In this document: positions 35,229 to 44,527 of the stretch, one piece after another | Numbering within the stretch: position 1 is the stretch's first letter | How the letters are laid out: the number at the start of each line of letters is the position of its first letter | Assembly (NCBI GenBank): GCA_963735495.1 | Contig: CAVTLG010000003.1 | Span: forward strand, 36,769 to 100,768 | Source: CAVTLG01 sp963735495 | Lineage (GTDB): Bacteria > Chloroflexota > Ktedonobacteria > Ktedonobacterales > Ktedonobacteraceae | Reading direction: 5' to 3' | DNA: 64,000 bases | The notes under the pieces: generated by a model | Told to the model about the DNA's origin: nothing | Seen by the model: the letters and a program-made list of their open reading frames with translations, nothing else | The model's database searches: none | Position numbers and translations under genes: made by a program

Positions 35229-36903
35229 CTAGTTGTCGTGCGGCACTGAAGAAGCCCGGCTGTTCTTCTTTGGTGAAACCTCAACAGGGATAACACGAAA
35301 CGTTTTTATTTCAAAAGGTTTTACTGCAAAGGAAAACCTGTTCTCTTGCACCGAAACATCCGCTAAAGGCTGCTCCAGCAGATTACAAGCCTGTACAGAG
35401 CGTAGAGCGGTTGCAAAGCTGAGTGTTCCGCCGCCGCGCCGATTATGTGCTTCGTAAAGACGCACAATCCATCCGTTGCCATCTTCAGCAGGTTTTACCG
35501 TCTCTACGACAACATGAGGACAATCGGTTTGTACGAATGGCACGAGAGCATTGGCGGGAGACGAGATTGTTTGTGCCTGACCAGGAAGAGAGACAAGCGG
35601 AACATTGAGTTCATAGGCATGTCGTACCGTTTGTGCCTCACGCCAGTCGCCGAGGTGCGGCAAGAGGCTATAGATAAAACGATGCAAGCCCTGATCGGCC
35701 TGTGCATCAGGGTCCACGCCAGATTTCAGCAGAGTGAGGCGCATCACGTTATCATGCACATCGTAGCCATACTTGCTATCGTTGAGCAGACTTACACCAT
35801 AGCCTCCTTCGCTCAGATCAGCCCAACGATGTGCGCAGACCTCGAAACGCGCCAGGTCCCACGAGGTGTTCCGATGCGTCGGACGCTCAACACTGCCAAA
35901 CTGGATTTCATAGGTTGCACGCGTACTGTTGATCGCCAGGGGAAATGCTGTCTTCAAGAGTGTCTGATGTTCATGCCAATCGATCTCTGTGGCGATATCA
36001 ATGCGCGGTGAGTGACGCCAGATTGAGAGACGTTGCGTAATGCGCGACGAGAGGTAGAGCCGGGTGATCTCGACCGTAGCGCGTACCGGTCCCTCTTCAA
36101 GGATACGTAGCTTGGCCGCGTCATACAGAGGATAGGCTTTCTCTTCATAAAAGAGATCAATATCCCAGGCATCAAAATCTAATGGACGGTCCTCATAGGC
36201 AATCAGCTGATTGCCCACTTGCTCAGGCGCAAGCACATCCCGCATGGCTCGCTTATCGTAGAGCCGACTGATGTTCCCATCGGCGTTGAGCCAGAGATCG
36301 TAATACTCGTTCTGAAGTAAAATTGTGGCGTTATCCTGGCAGAGCGCGCGGCAGTTTGCTGTTCGCCTGTTTGTTGCGCGCCTGTGATGTATATGTGCCC
36401 CGATGATATTCCAGATAGAGTTCACCAACCCAGGTGGGCAGGCGAGTATTCTTCCAGACACGCGCATAGAGTTCCGTAAAGAATGCTTCGGCTCGACCAG
36501 ATTGCACCAGGGGAAAGCCGGGCAGATCGGCCATAATTTGTACGCGTTCCAGTTGCTCCTCGGTTGGTCCGCCACCACCATCGCCCCATCCAGCGAGGTA
36601 AAGCAAATGATCATTGATGTCCTGCTGACGATAGTTGTGCCACGTGCCGATCATATCTGCTGGACGCAGAGGGCCATTATAGGTATAGGAATGCGAATCC
36701 ACAGACTCATCGGGTGCCGTGATGAAGTGCGTCAACACCTCGCTACCGTCGATGCCGCGCCAGCGGAAGGTATCACAGGGCATGCGGTTAAATTGATTCC
36801 AGCTAATCTTAGTGGTCATGAACACAGGGATATTACAGCCGCACATAATCTGAGAGAGTGTTTGGCATGCGCACACTTTTTGCGAAGAGCGAGCTGAAAT
36901 CAA
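35229..36903 (-). pseudogene. alpha-mannosidase (GH38) remnant
   Basis: Two out-of-frame pieces remain. The upstream piece (36331-36903) begins abruptly at CNIPVFMTTKISWNQFNRMP, continues with the family's TFRWRGIDGSEVLTHF, and ends at GELYLEYHRGTYTSQARNK. The downstream piece (35229 to about 36340) carries the C-terminal beta domains (NADGNISRLYDKRAMRDVL; YRSSRITQRLSIWRHSP-like; RFEVCAHRWADLSEGGYGVSLLNDSKYGYD, in part). In GH38 enzymes about 200 residues, including part of the catalytic region, should lie between them. The N-terminal catalytic front with the nucleophile Asp is missing as well. The front breakpoint coincides with a family B repeat. The gene cannot make an active enzyme. Confidence 0.8.
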
Positions 36904-36915
36904 ACACTCTCTCAG
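36850..36915. repeat. 66-bp inverted-repeat element, family B, copy 2
   Basis: The ends CTGAGAGAGTGTTTGG (36850) and its complement (to 36915) are perfect except one base pair near the loop. Length and centre match copy 1 at 6095 in inverse orientation. It sits 5 nt after the fucosidase stop and at the truncated front of the mannosidase remnant. Confidence 0.8.
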
Positions 36916-36920
36916 AAGGT

Positions 36921-38204
36921 CTATTCCTTCAGAAACAGCTCAACGACGGGGACCAGCACATCTGGCCGCTGAATGGGCAGATTGAGCCTGAGCGTGGTCG
37001 CGCCCTGTGAATCGCCCTCAACGGTGCCTGCCTCCATGTGTATCTCAGATCCGTCATGCAGCAATTGAGCATACTCCACGCGGCCAACAAAGTTATCCAG
37101 ATAGACCGCTTCCATGGGCCAGGCGAAAATGTGCAGGTAGAGACGGTTGCCACGCTGCGTGAAACGACAGTCCGGCGGAGCCGTAAACTCGCTCTGCGTC
37201 GCGCCATAGATAGAGCGGGCATGCAGCCGCATCCATGCACCAAGAGCATGCAGTGTCGTAACCGCTCTGGGATCAAATTCGCCACGGGCAGTCGGGCCAA
37301 CATTGAGCAGCAGATTGCCACCCTTGGAAACGGTATCTATCAGCATACGCAGGAGCAGATCCGGCGCTTTCCAGTTCAGGTTATCGCGATCATAGCCCCA
37401 ACTACCGTTGAGTGTCTGACACGCCTCCCACACCACACGTTCGCCATTGATTTCTACCCAGTTGCGCGGCTGCTCCTGTTCCGGGGTATAGAAATCGGGA
37501 TCGACCTCGGTGCGGTTATTGATCAGAATAGCCGGCTGCAACTCGCGCGCCATGTGCAGCAATTTCTCGGATTGCCAATCCTCTTTACCTTTGCCTTTTG
37601 ACCAGCCCCAACTCTGATCCGTATAGGAAAAGTCAAACCAGAGGATATCGATCTGGCCATAGTTGGTGAGTAGTTCACGCACCTGTCCGTGCAGATACGC
37701 GGCATACTTGCCTATATCCCGCTGTTTTGCTTGCTCCCGAAACTCCAGATCTTCACGCTGTGGGTACAACCCATCGACGGGAAATTCTGGATGATGCCAG
37801 TCAATCAGTGAATGATAGAAACCAACCTTCAGGCCCTCGGCGCGGAATGCCTCAACCCACTCGCGGAGCAGATCACGACCGGCAGGCGTATTAGTGGCCT
37901 TGTAGTCGGTCAATCGCGAGTCCCAGAGGCAAAAACCATCGTGGTGCTTCGTGGTGATAACAGCATAGCGCATGCCCGCGCGTTTCGCGATACGCGCCCA
38001 GGTAACGGGATCGTAGAGATCAGGATCGAAGTGATCAAAATAGCGCTGATAGTGCTCATCAGTCAACTGCTCACGATTCTTTACCCATTCATGCCTGGCT
38101 GGCAGAGCATAAATCCCCCAGTGAATGAAGAGCCCAAAGCGGTCTTGGATGAACCATGCACGTCGCTGTTCTACCGCATGTTGCGCAGGTTGTGTTTGTG
38201 CCAT
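36921..38204 (-). CDS. alpha-L-fucosidase (GH29)
   Basis: The 427-aa product has the GH29 catalytic barrel: RFGLFIHWGIYALPARHEW at residues 23-40, VITTKHHDGFCLWDS near 82-96, and the nucleophile Asp 191 in IDILWFDFSY. A C-terminal region, with a Glu/Asp-rich beta fold, ends at about residue 427. It hydrolyses terminal alpha-L-fucose. No signal peptide is visible, so it probably acts on imported oligosaccharides in the cytosol. It precedes the mannosidase remnant on the same strand and follows the kinase gene, separated by a repeat element. It appears intact. Confidence 0.9.
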   Translation of the reverse strand: MAQTQPAQHAVEQRRAWFIQDRFGLFIHWGIYALPARHEWVKNREQLTDEHYQRYFDHFDPDLYDPVTWARIAKRAGMRYAVITTKHHDGFCLWDSRLTDYKATNTPAGRDLLREWVEAFRAEGLKVGFYHSLIDWHHPEFPVDGLYPQREDLEFREQAKQRDIGKYAAYLHGQVRELLTNYGQIDILWFDFSYTDQSWGWSKGKGKEDWQSEKLLHMARELQPAILINNRTEVDPDFYTPEQEQPRNWVEINGERVVWEACQTLNGSWGYDRDNLNWKAPDLLLRMLIDTVSKGGNLLLNVGPTARGEFDPRAVTTLHALGAWMRLHARSIYGATQSEFTAPPDCRFTQRGNRLYLHIFAWPMEAVYLDNFVGRVEYAQLLHDGSEIHMEAGTVEGDSQGATTLRLNLPIQRPDVLVPVVELFLKE

Positions 38205-38272
38205 GAGAACTTTTTAACCTCCATACCCATTATTTCATAGAGTACCCGCTCAGATAAGCGAAGACGCCCTCA

Positions 38273-38451
38273 GTAACTCTTCAGGTCGACGAGGGTATAA
38301 TTGCGTAGGGACAAGCCCTTGCGGTTGTCCACGGTGGGCCGCTGCAGGGGTCGCCAAGACCTTTTTTGCCAGTTCCAACGCGAAAGACCAGCCACCAAAA
38401 AAGGTCTTGGCTCGGCCCCTACGCGAGGTCCTGTGGCTCCTGAATAGTTAC
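38273..38451. repeat. 179-bp inverted-repeat element (family C)
   Basis: Terminal repeats GTAACTCTTCAGG and CCTGAATAGTTAC are inverted with one mismatch. Inside, CGTAGGGACAAGC...GCGGCCCCTACG-type arms resemble the family A core, and AAGACCTTTTTT/AAAAAAGGTCTT forms an inner stem. It lies between the kinase stop and the fucosidase start. Confidence 0.75.
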
Positions 38452-38456
38452 CGCCC

Positions 38457-39482
38457 TCAACGTATTGGCCTTGTCTCAAACAGAGCCGCATCTGGAATAG
38501 TCGGCACCAGCCGCTCCAGCAACGCCTCATCAATGCTTACACTAGCCATCTCCAGAGCGCCGAAGAGGAGACCAACTACCGGCTCAAAGCGCGAGCGTAC
38601 AGGTTGCGCATGGGGTGAGGTTGTACGCACACGTTCAACAATCGCATCCCCTAACAGGGATGACGGATGCCTCAACACGCCGCCGGCTAGCACAACTGGA
38701 AACGCTGTCCCCTCGATGCCGACACGCCGCGCCGCGACAACAGCGATATTGCCTAGCGCCTGCCCCTGCTGCATCACAATGCGTCGTGCCACCTCGTCGC
38801 CCGCCTCTGCTTCATCCAGCAGGATTGGCGTCAGTCCCCCGATATGCCGATGGGCACGTGTTGCACGGTGCGTACGACCTGTCCAGTAATGGAGAACCTC
38901 CTCGACGCTGCTCATAGCAAAATATGCCAGAACACGCGCAGTAAGCGTGGTCGGTTGCTCAATTCCTAGCGCTGAGTAGTAAACGGCATCCAACGTCTTC
39001 TCGCCCAGTTGAATACTCCCACGCGCATCCAGTTGCCAGAAGCTGCTATGCCAGACCTGTCCATCCGGTCCACGCGCTCCCGTAGCCGATCCAGTACCAC
39101 AGACGATAGAGACGCCGATATTCTTTACCGTGCCAGCATGCAGCACGCCCAGCGCATCATTCTGTAGCAGCAGCTTGCGGCCAAACCCGCGTGCCTCTAT
39201 GCCCGCCTGTAACACAGCAAAATCTTCCTGCCAGTCAGCACCAGCCATACCAAATGCGCCAACCGCGAGATCGCTCGGCTGCGCCTGCGCAAGCTGCAAC
39301 GCGTCGCCAACAGCACACTCGATGTTACCAAATGCAGCCTCCTCCGATGTTTTTCCAGCAGCACGAGCACCGTAGATATCACCACAACCAGCTCGTCCCG
39401 ATCCCACAATCCTCCCATCCAGGGTAGCTACCAGCGCGATGGTTTTTGTATTGCCACCATCAACAGCCAGCACACACTTCAT
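38457..39482 (-). CDS. BadF/BadG/BcrA-type sugar kinase (N-acetylglucosamine kinase-like)
   Basis: The 341-aa product has the ASKHA fold. VLAVDGGNTKTIALV at residues 3-17 is the phosphate-1 loop, IVCGTGSATGARG the phosphate-2 loop, and PVVLAGGVLRHP the adenosine part. Relatives phosphorylate N-acetylglucosamine with ATP. ATG 39482 has GGGAG 9 nt upstream; the frame to 39506 lacks a site. The gene follows the GH4 gene by 45 nt, so they form an operon. With the fucosidase, it suggests use of complex glycans. Substrate assignment is inferred. Confidence 0.8.
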   Translation of the reverse strand: MKCVLAVDGGNTKTIALVATLDGRIVGSGRAGCGDIYGARAAGKTSEEAAFGNIECAVGDALQLAQAQPSDLAVGAFGMAGADWQEDFAVLQAGIEARGFGRKLLLQNDALGVLHAGTVKNIGVSIVCGTGSATGARGPDGQVWHSSFWQLDARGSIQLGEKTLDAVYYSALGIEQPTTLTARVLAYFAMSSVEEVLHYWTGRTHRATRAHRHIGGLTPILLDEAEAGDEVARRIVMQQGQALGNIAVVAARRVGIEGTAFPVVLAGGVLRHPSSLLGDAIVERVRTTSPHAQPVRSRFEPVVGLLFGALEMASVSIDEALLERLVPTIPDAALFETRPIR

Positions 39483-39527
39483 ATGATACATCTCCCGCTG
39501 TGCCATTTTTCTGACGCAGCATCCTCT

Positions 39528-40826
39528 CTAACGCAAGAGACGCTCAGGTAGATAGTCCCGGTGTGCCGCTGCCATTTCGTCATATAATGCTTCTGCTTTA
39601 GAGGGCGAGAAGACCAGTGGATGGCTGGCCATGGCGCGGATAGCATCCTTACGCGTCCCACTCCAGGCGGCCTCAGCAGTCAATGCCTGATATGCACCAA
39701 GCGTCTGTACCAGCCCTCGTATCTGCTGCGGCAGGTGTCCCTGTTGGAGTGGAACAATGCCATTATGATCAACGTAGCCAGTCAGTTCGACGACCAGGTC
39801 GTCAGGGAAATCCGCGATAGCCCCTTGATTGGGCACATTGACGTACCAGACCTCTTTGCGGTCATTATAGATTGCGTCCATGACGTCTACCGCCAGTTCC
39901 AGTTCATTGATCCCACCACGCGAGCGCGCGGGATCAAGCTCGGGACTGTCTTTCTCTGCCTGCTCACGATAATGTCGCCAGTAGTCATCGACGTGCGCCA
40001 TGATATCCTGCGCCCGCGTGGTTGGTTTGGCCTGGAGGCTCGCCAGAAGCTCATCTTTAAAATAGTAGTACTGGAAGTAGGAGTTCGGCAGTGCTCCCAT
40101 CAGGCAAGCCAGTTCCAGCATACGCTGGTCGTGGAGCGATAGTGTGCCATCCTTGCGCTTGCGCTCGTAGGCAGCTTGCAGCAAGGGCATGAAATCCTGC
40201 CCTTCGTAGCGATTGCGCACAGACCAGGAGCCATGATTTAAGCCAAAAAACGAGGTCTCGACCTTAGCAGGATCAAGGTCGGCCTGTCGCGCATACCACT
40301 GGGCATCAAAAATCGGTCCCTCACATAAGGAAACAGTCGGAATAGCAGCATGATGTGTGACAGCCTCAGAGACGATGTTAATGGGATTGGTATAATTGAA
40401 GAGACGAGCGTTGGGACAGGCCAACTCCATATCTTCGATGACGCCCTTCATGACGTGAATAGAGCGCAAAGCCATAAAGAAGCCGCCCGGTCCCTGTGTC
40501 TCCTGCCCTATCATTCCATGTTTTAGTGGTATACGCTCATCATTGTAACGCGCCTCAAAGCCACCTGGTCGGTAACTCGTCAGCACCGCATCACAGTCCT
40601 TCAGCCCCTCACGTCGGTTGGTAGTAATCGAGACGCGCAGATCCAGTCCTCTTGCCCGTGCCATCTTCTGGGCGAGCGTCTGTACCAGTTTCAAGCGCTC
40701 CTCATTCAGGTCAATCAATACGACTTCTGAGCCGCTGAAATGCTCTCCCTGCTGAATAATTGAGGCCATGGTGCCAGCACCACGCGTGCTACCACCACCA
40801 ACATACGCCAGTTTGATACGTGCCAT
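39528..40826 (-). CDS. GH4 glycosidase (alpha-galactosidase/6-phospho-glucosidase family)
   Basis: The 432-aa product starts with the NAD+ loop KLAYVGGGSTRGAG and has the GH4 Mn2+ ligands Cys in SLCEGPIFDAQW and His in GLNHGSW. GH4 enzymes use NAD+ and Mn2+ and an oxidation-elimination path rather than direct hydrolysis. The substrate could be an alpha-galactoside, an alpha-glucuronide or a phospho-sugar. ATG 40826 gives the standard front; the frame to 40922 is too long. It is the first gene of the operon with the kinase. Confidence 0.85.
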   Translation of the reverse strand: MARIKLAYVGGGSTRGAGTMASIIQQGEHFSGSEVVLIDLNEERLKLVQTLAQKMARARGLDLRVSITTNRREGLKDCDAVLTSYRPGGFEARYNDERIPLKHGMIGQETQGPGGFFMALRSIHVMKGVIEDMELACPNARLFNYTNPINIVSEAVTHHAAIPTVSLCEGPIFDAQWYARQADLDPAKVETSFFGLNHGSWSVRNRYEGQDFMPLLQAAYERKRKDGTLSLHDQRMLELACLMGALPNSYFQYYYFKDELLASLQAKPTTRAQDIMAHVDDYWRHYREQAEKDSPELDPARSRGGINELELAVDVMDAIYNDRKEVWYVNVPNQGAIADFPDDLVVELTGYVDHNGIVPLQQGHLPQQIRGLVQTLGAYQALTAEAAWSGTRKDAIRAMASHPLVFSPSKAEALYDEMAAAHRDYLPERLLR

Positions 40827-40978
40827 AAAAAGTCTCTTTCCTATCCAGACACCATCGCGAGATGGCCTAAAACAATACGACCAGATTAATGTATCACATA
40901 CCAACAGCTTAACGCAGCGCAAAATATGTTTCTCGTATGTTTTGAGAACAAGATTGTTGAATGGAGCGCAAAAAAACG

Positions 40979-41709
40979 TTACGATAGACTCTGCTGTTCT
41001 TCTCGTAAGGGCTGGACCAGTGCTACCTGGCTCTCTTCAGCTCCACTGCTTCTGCGTATCATCAGGCTGACAGGCAGCGTGACCTGCCGTACGCCCGAGA
41101 AACGACGCGCAATAAGATCCAACAAAATTTGCGCCCCCTGGCGGCCAATTTCTGCCATCGGTTGGATAACGGAGGTTAATGGCACACGCATGTAAGCACC
41201 GAGATCGTTGCTACTACAACAGGCGAGCGCCAACGCTTCGGGCACCTCTATAACGCGCTCTGTTGCTTGAAGGACCTGTAAAGCCACATAGTCATTCATG
41301 GCCACGATGGCGGTTGGCCTCTGTGGTCCACGCAAATAGTCACAAACACGCAGAAGATCATCATGACCACGCGCGTAAGGTAAACCGTGCGCAGATGAGG
41401 AAAAATCGTGCATCTGATAGAGTGTGTCCAGCAGGAAACTCTCGTCAAATGGGAGCTGATGGTCGCGCAAGCATTGGCGATAGCCATTATAACGATGAAC
41501 ACAACTGGTTACTTGCTGAGCAATAGTCATAAAGCCAATACGCTGATGCCCCAGCGCTACCAGATGCTGCGTAGCGGCATAGCCGGCTGAGAAATCATCG
41601 GAGGTTACATAATTGCAAGCAATCTCTGGAATATAGCGATCAAGTAACACAAAAGGAACGTTACGCTGCTGCAGCATGTGCAACATCTCAAGACGATCCT
41701 TACCGTGTA
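40979..41709 (-). pseudogene. LacI-family regulator, N-terminal part missing
   Basis: The 235-aa frame (from the first ATG at 41686) covers the second half of a LacI-family sensor: FVLLDRYIPEIACNYVTSDDFSAGYAATQHLVALGHQRIGF, a periplasmic-binding-like body and the C-terminal MRVPLTSVIQPMAEIGRQGAQILLDLI. The helix-turn-helix and the first ~100 residues are gone. Upstream in the frame is a short VHGKDRLE extension, then a stop. The truncated end meets the truncated beta-galactosidase at about 41705, so one deletion seems to have removed both gene fronts and the promoter region between them. Confidence 0.75.
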
Positions 41710-43092
41710 CCCATCATGCTCAAAGGCGTCAACCGTCACGAGCACCATCCTGATCTCGGCAGGACGATACCACTGCGTTGGATGCAGGAGGCCGTGCAAT
41801 TGATGAAACAGTATAACATCAATGCCGTGCGTACTTCCCACTATCCAGACGATCCACGCTTCTATGATCTATGCGATGAGTATGGACTCTATGTCATCGA
41901 TGAGACCGACCTGGAATGTCATGGCTTCGATCAAGATGAAACCGATCAGGCATATCATGGCGCTGGAGAGCTTCCCGAGCCACAAGAATGGACCTCAGAT
42001 AACCCGGAATGGCAAGCGGCCTATCTTGATCGTCTCACACGCATGGTGCAGCGCGACAAAAATCATGCCTGCATTATTATGTGGTCATTGGGCAACGAGT
42101 CCTTCTATGGCCGCAACTTTGCCGCTATGTACAAATGGGCCAAGGCCAACGATCCCACACGCCTGGTCCATTATGAAAGGGACCAGGCGGCACTCACGGC
42201 AGATGTGTATAGCCTCATGTACGCTTCCATCGATACGTTGCAGGCGTTCGGAGCTACACCAGGGCAGGATAAACCGCTCATTCTGTGTGAATATGCTCAT
42301 GCGATGGGCAATGGACCCGGCGGACTGCTGGAGTACTGGGATACATTCTATCGTTACAAAGGCTTGCAGGGCGGTTTTGTGTGGGAGTGGCAGGATCACG
42401 GTATCCGTCGCACTGCCTCGGACGGCTCGTCTTACTTTGCCTATGGCGGAGATTTCGGTGATCGGCCAAATGATGGGAACTTTGTCATAGATGGCTTACT
42501 GTTCTCGGATCAGACGCCATCACCTGGATTGCTGGAGTACAAGAAGGTCATCGAGCCAGTGGTCGTTGATAGCATCGATCCGGCCACGGGAGCCATCTCT
42601 CTTGTCAATCGCTATGATTTCATCAGCCTGGACCATCTCTACCTGTCCTGGAACGTCATGGAGGATGAGCGGGTGTACCAGGCAGGTACATTGCCATTAC
42701 CACAGATTGCGGCTGGCGAGCAAGCTATCATCACGGTGCCATTCGCCGGGACGGACGCGCTGCGCCAGGATAAAGATTACTGGCTCAATCTCAATTTCAG
42801 GTTAGCGCACGATATGCCATGGGCCAGCGCAGGTCACGAGGTCGCCTGGACGCAATTTCCGCTCCAGGAGGCCCACACAGTTCTATTAGCAGCCGAAGCG
42901 CTAGCGCCACTGGAGTGCCAGGAAACAGCGCGACAATTACAGATTGTGGGCAGCGATTTTGTGATCGAGTTTGACCGGGTGTATGGCTTGATTACAGCAT
43001 GGTCATTCCAGGGTCTCCACCTGCTCACTGAGGGACCCAGGCTCGATCTGTGGCGTGCTCCAACAGATAACGTGTCAGGTAGCGGAATCTAA
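41698..43092 (+). pseudogene. beta-galactosidase (GH2, LacZ-like) core, both ends missing
   Basis: About 465 codons hold the catalytic barrel: MLKGVNRHEHHPDLGRTIPL at the front, then MKQYNINAVRTSHYPDDPRFYDL, the acid/base Glu in WSLGNES (128 from ATG 41716) and the nucleophile Glu in ILCEYAHAMG (192). The N-terminal sugar-binding and immunoglobulin-like domains (about 330 residues) are missing, and the C-terminal domain stops soon after WRAPTDN. The start codon 41716 is only an internal Met. The front is fused to the truncated regulator on the other strand. It is probably not functional despite keeping both active-site Glu. Confidence 0.8.
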
Positions 43093-43242
43093 AATGAGGG
43101 AAAATTGCTAGGTGATTTGCCGAGCAAGCCGATTGGGAAAAGGAGTGGAATCTATCATCCCCGCATCTTTCCGTTTAGAGCAGCAATAGAGCTTATCCCC
43201 AAATCTAGCATTTTGCCAGTCTTAGCATTAGGACTAGAAAAA

Positions 43243-43270
43243 ACACACCGACGATATATTGTCGATGTGT
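43243..43270 (-). terminator. rho-independent terminator of tRNA-Asp copy 3
   Basis: ACACATCGAC pairs with GTCGGTGTGT (one U-G pair) around 8 nt, followed on the minus strand by TTTTTT. Confidence 0.75.
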
Positions 43271-43290
43271 CCCACTTGGTAGAGTTCAGA

Positions 43291-43364
43291 CGGAACCGAC
43301 GGGATTCGAACCCGCGATCTTCTGCGTGACAGGCAGACATGTTAGGCCACTACACCACGGCTCC
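43291..43364 (-). tRNA. tRNA-Asp(GTC), copy 3
   Basis: It is identical over 74 nt to the other two copies and lies just past the right edge of the glycan locus. The upstream TGATGCT flank is also shared with the others, in part. Confidence 0.97.
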
Positions 43365-43400
43365 CGGTGATGCTTTTGTTAGCATACCTTATGGAAGTGG

Positions 43401-43429
43401 ATAATAACAGGCTTCGCTAACCCTGTCAA
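43401..43429 (-). promoter_or_regulatory. sigma-70 type promoter of tRNA-Asp copy 3
   Basis: The minus strand has TTGACA (43429-43424), a 17-nt spacer and TATTAT (43406-43401). Confidence 0.85.
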
Positions 43430-43541
43430 GCCTTTCTCCCCGGCTAAAGCCTTGAGCCTGATTTATTTGTATCATTTCTGCTGTTTCAGGCATAAAGATA
43501 ATCAATCTGAGAAAATAGCCATAAGACAGGGAACTATGCAC

Positions 43542-44057
43542 CTATGATCGGGCAACGAGACCAGATGCCTCAAATTCAGAGGTAATCCGCTCAATTACCA
43601 TGACTGGCTGTGATAAGATCATCGCAATCTGTTCAATACTGTGCGTACCGTCAGCGAGAAAATACACGGAACGTTTCAGATCCGACCAGGTGCGAGTTTG
43701 AGACGCAGAAGCGGTAAAGCGCCGCGAAACGAAGCGTCCTTTTTTCTCCACTGGCTTTGCCAGCGGTACTGCGGGTGGAACAACTGCATTTGAAGTAGTA
43801 GGAGCAGCGGAAGAGGCAAGCTTCCAATCTAATATCCCGAACTTGGGAAGCAAACGTTGAGCCTCCGGGCCGTGATACAACTTCCGCCCACTTTTATCGA
43901 AAATGAAACAAGACATGATATTGCCATCTTGCACTAACAAGACGACACGACCACCTCCTCTCAACGCCGGTTGAGAAGACACAACGGCGTTGAATTCTCC
44001 TGAGTATTTTAACTGCTGCAGAACCTGGACGATCATTCCATATGCAAGGCTATACAT
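43542..44057 (-). CDS. hypothetical protein with possible winged-helix C-terminus
   Basis: The 171-aa product has a beta-rich N-terminal part (FNAVVSSQPALRGGGRVVLLVQDGNIMSCFIFDKSGRKLY, in part), a Pro/Ala-rich linker, and a C-terminal segment (KRSVYFLADGTHSIEQIAMILSQPVMVIERI, in part) that looks like a winged-helix domain. The first part resembles DUF4388-type sensor modules. No clear family; it stands alone near tRNA-Asp copy 3. Confidence 0.5.
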   Translation of the reverse strand: MYSLAYGMIVQVLQQLKYSGEFNAVVSSQPALRGGGRVVLLVQDGNIMSCFIFDKSGRKLYHGPEAQRLLPKFGILDWKLASSAAPTTSNAVVPPAVPLAKPVEKKGRFVSRRFTASASQTRTWSDLKRSVYFLADGTHSIEQIAMILSQPVMVIERITSEFEASGLVARS

Positions 44058-44527
44058 AACACACTATTCTCCTCCAAATGCGCTAGAGGTACCGTCATTG
44101 GCAAATATTTATGCTAGATTGAGCGAGAACACCTATACCTTGCGAGGCTGCAATTGCAGCCTCGAAGAGAGCACGCGCTTCTCCGTTCCTGGTTGTATAT
44201 GCTCGCATAGAAAAGTGGTCGATTGCTTACGCGAGTGTAAATTACCATACAAAATAAATCAATTAAAAATTAATTAAGATATTTAAAAAAATCTCTGTTA
44301 ACTTCAAAAATACAGAATTACTCACAGAGTGGCATGATGCCGGAACGGCCATACCCTATCAACCTTTCAGCATACCAAACTGCGCCGGTTTCGCGTTTCT
44401 CCTTAACATAGTGACACTCTTTTTTGTGCAAGATGCAACGCGCTCTTTTTGTAGTAATGTCGAGTATAATATTGAGAGAAGGTTCGTTTACATCGCTCTA
44501 TATATAGCATTCAAGCGGGAGGCGTCT
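44058..44527. other. intergenic region with a degraded tRNA-promoter-like stretch
   Basis: Positions 44340-44405 resemble the promoter side of tRNA-Asp copy 2: a CATACC...CCTATCAACCTTT stretch matches CATACC...CCTGTCAACCTTT, followed by GGTTTCGCGTTTCTCCTT. No tRNA body is present, so this may be the trace of a duplicated or excised tRNA locus. TATAAT at 44465 is a candidate -10 box for the next gene. Confidence 0.4.
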
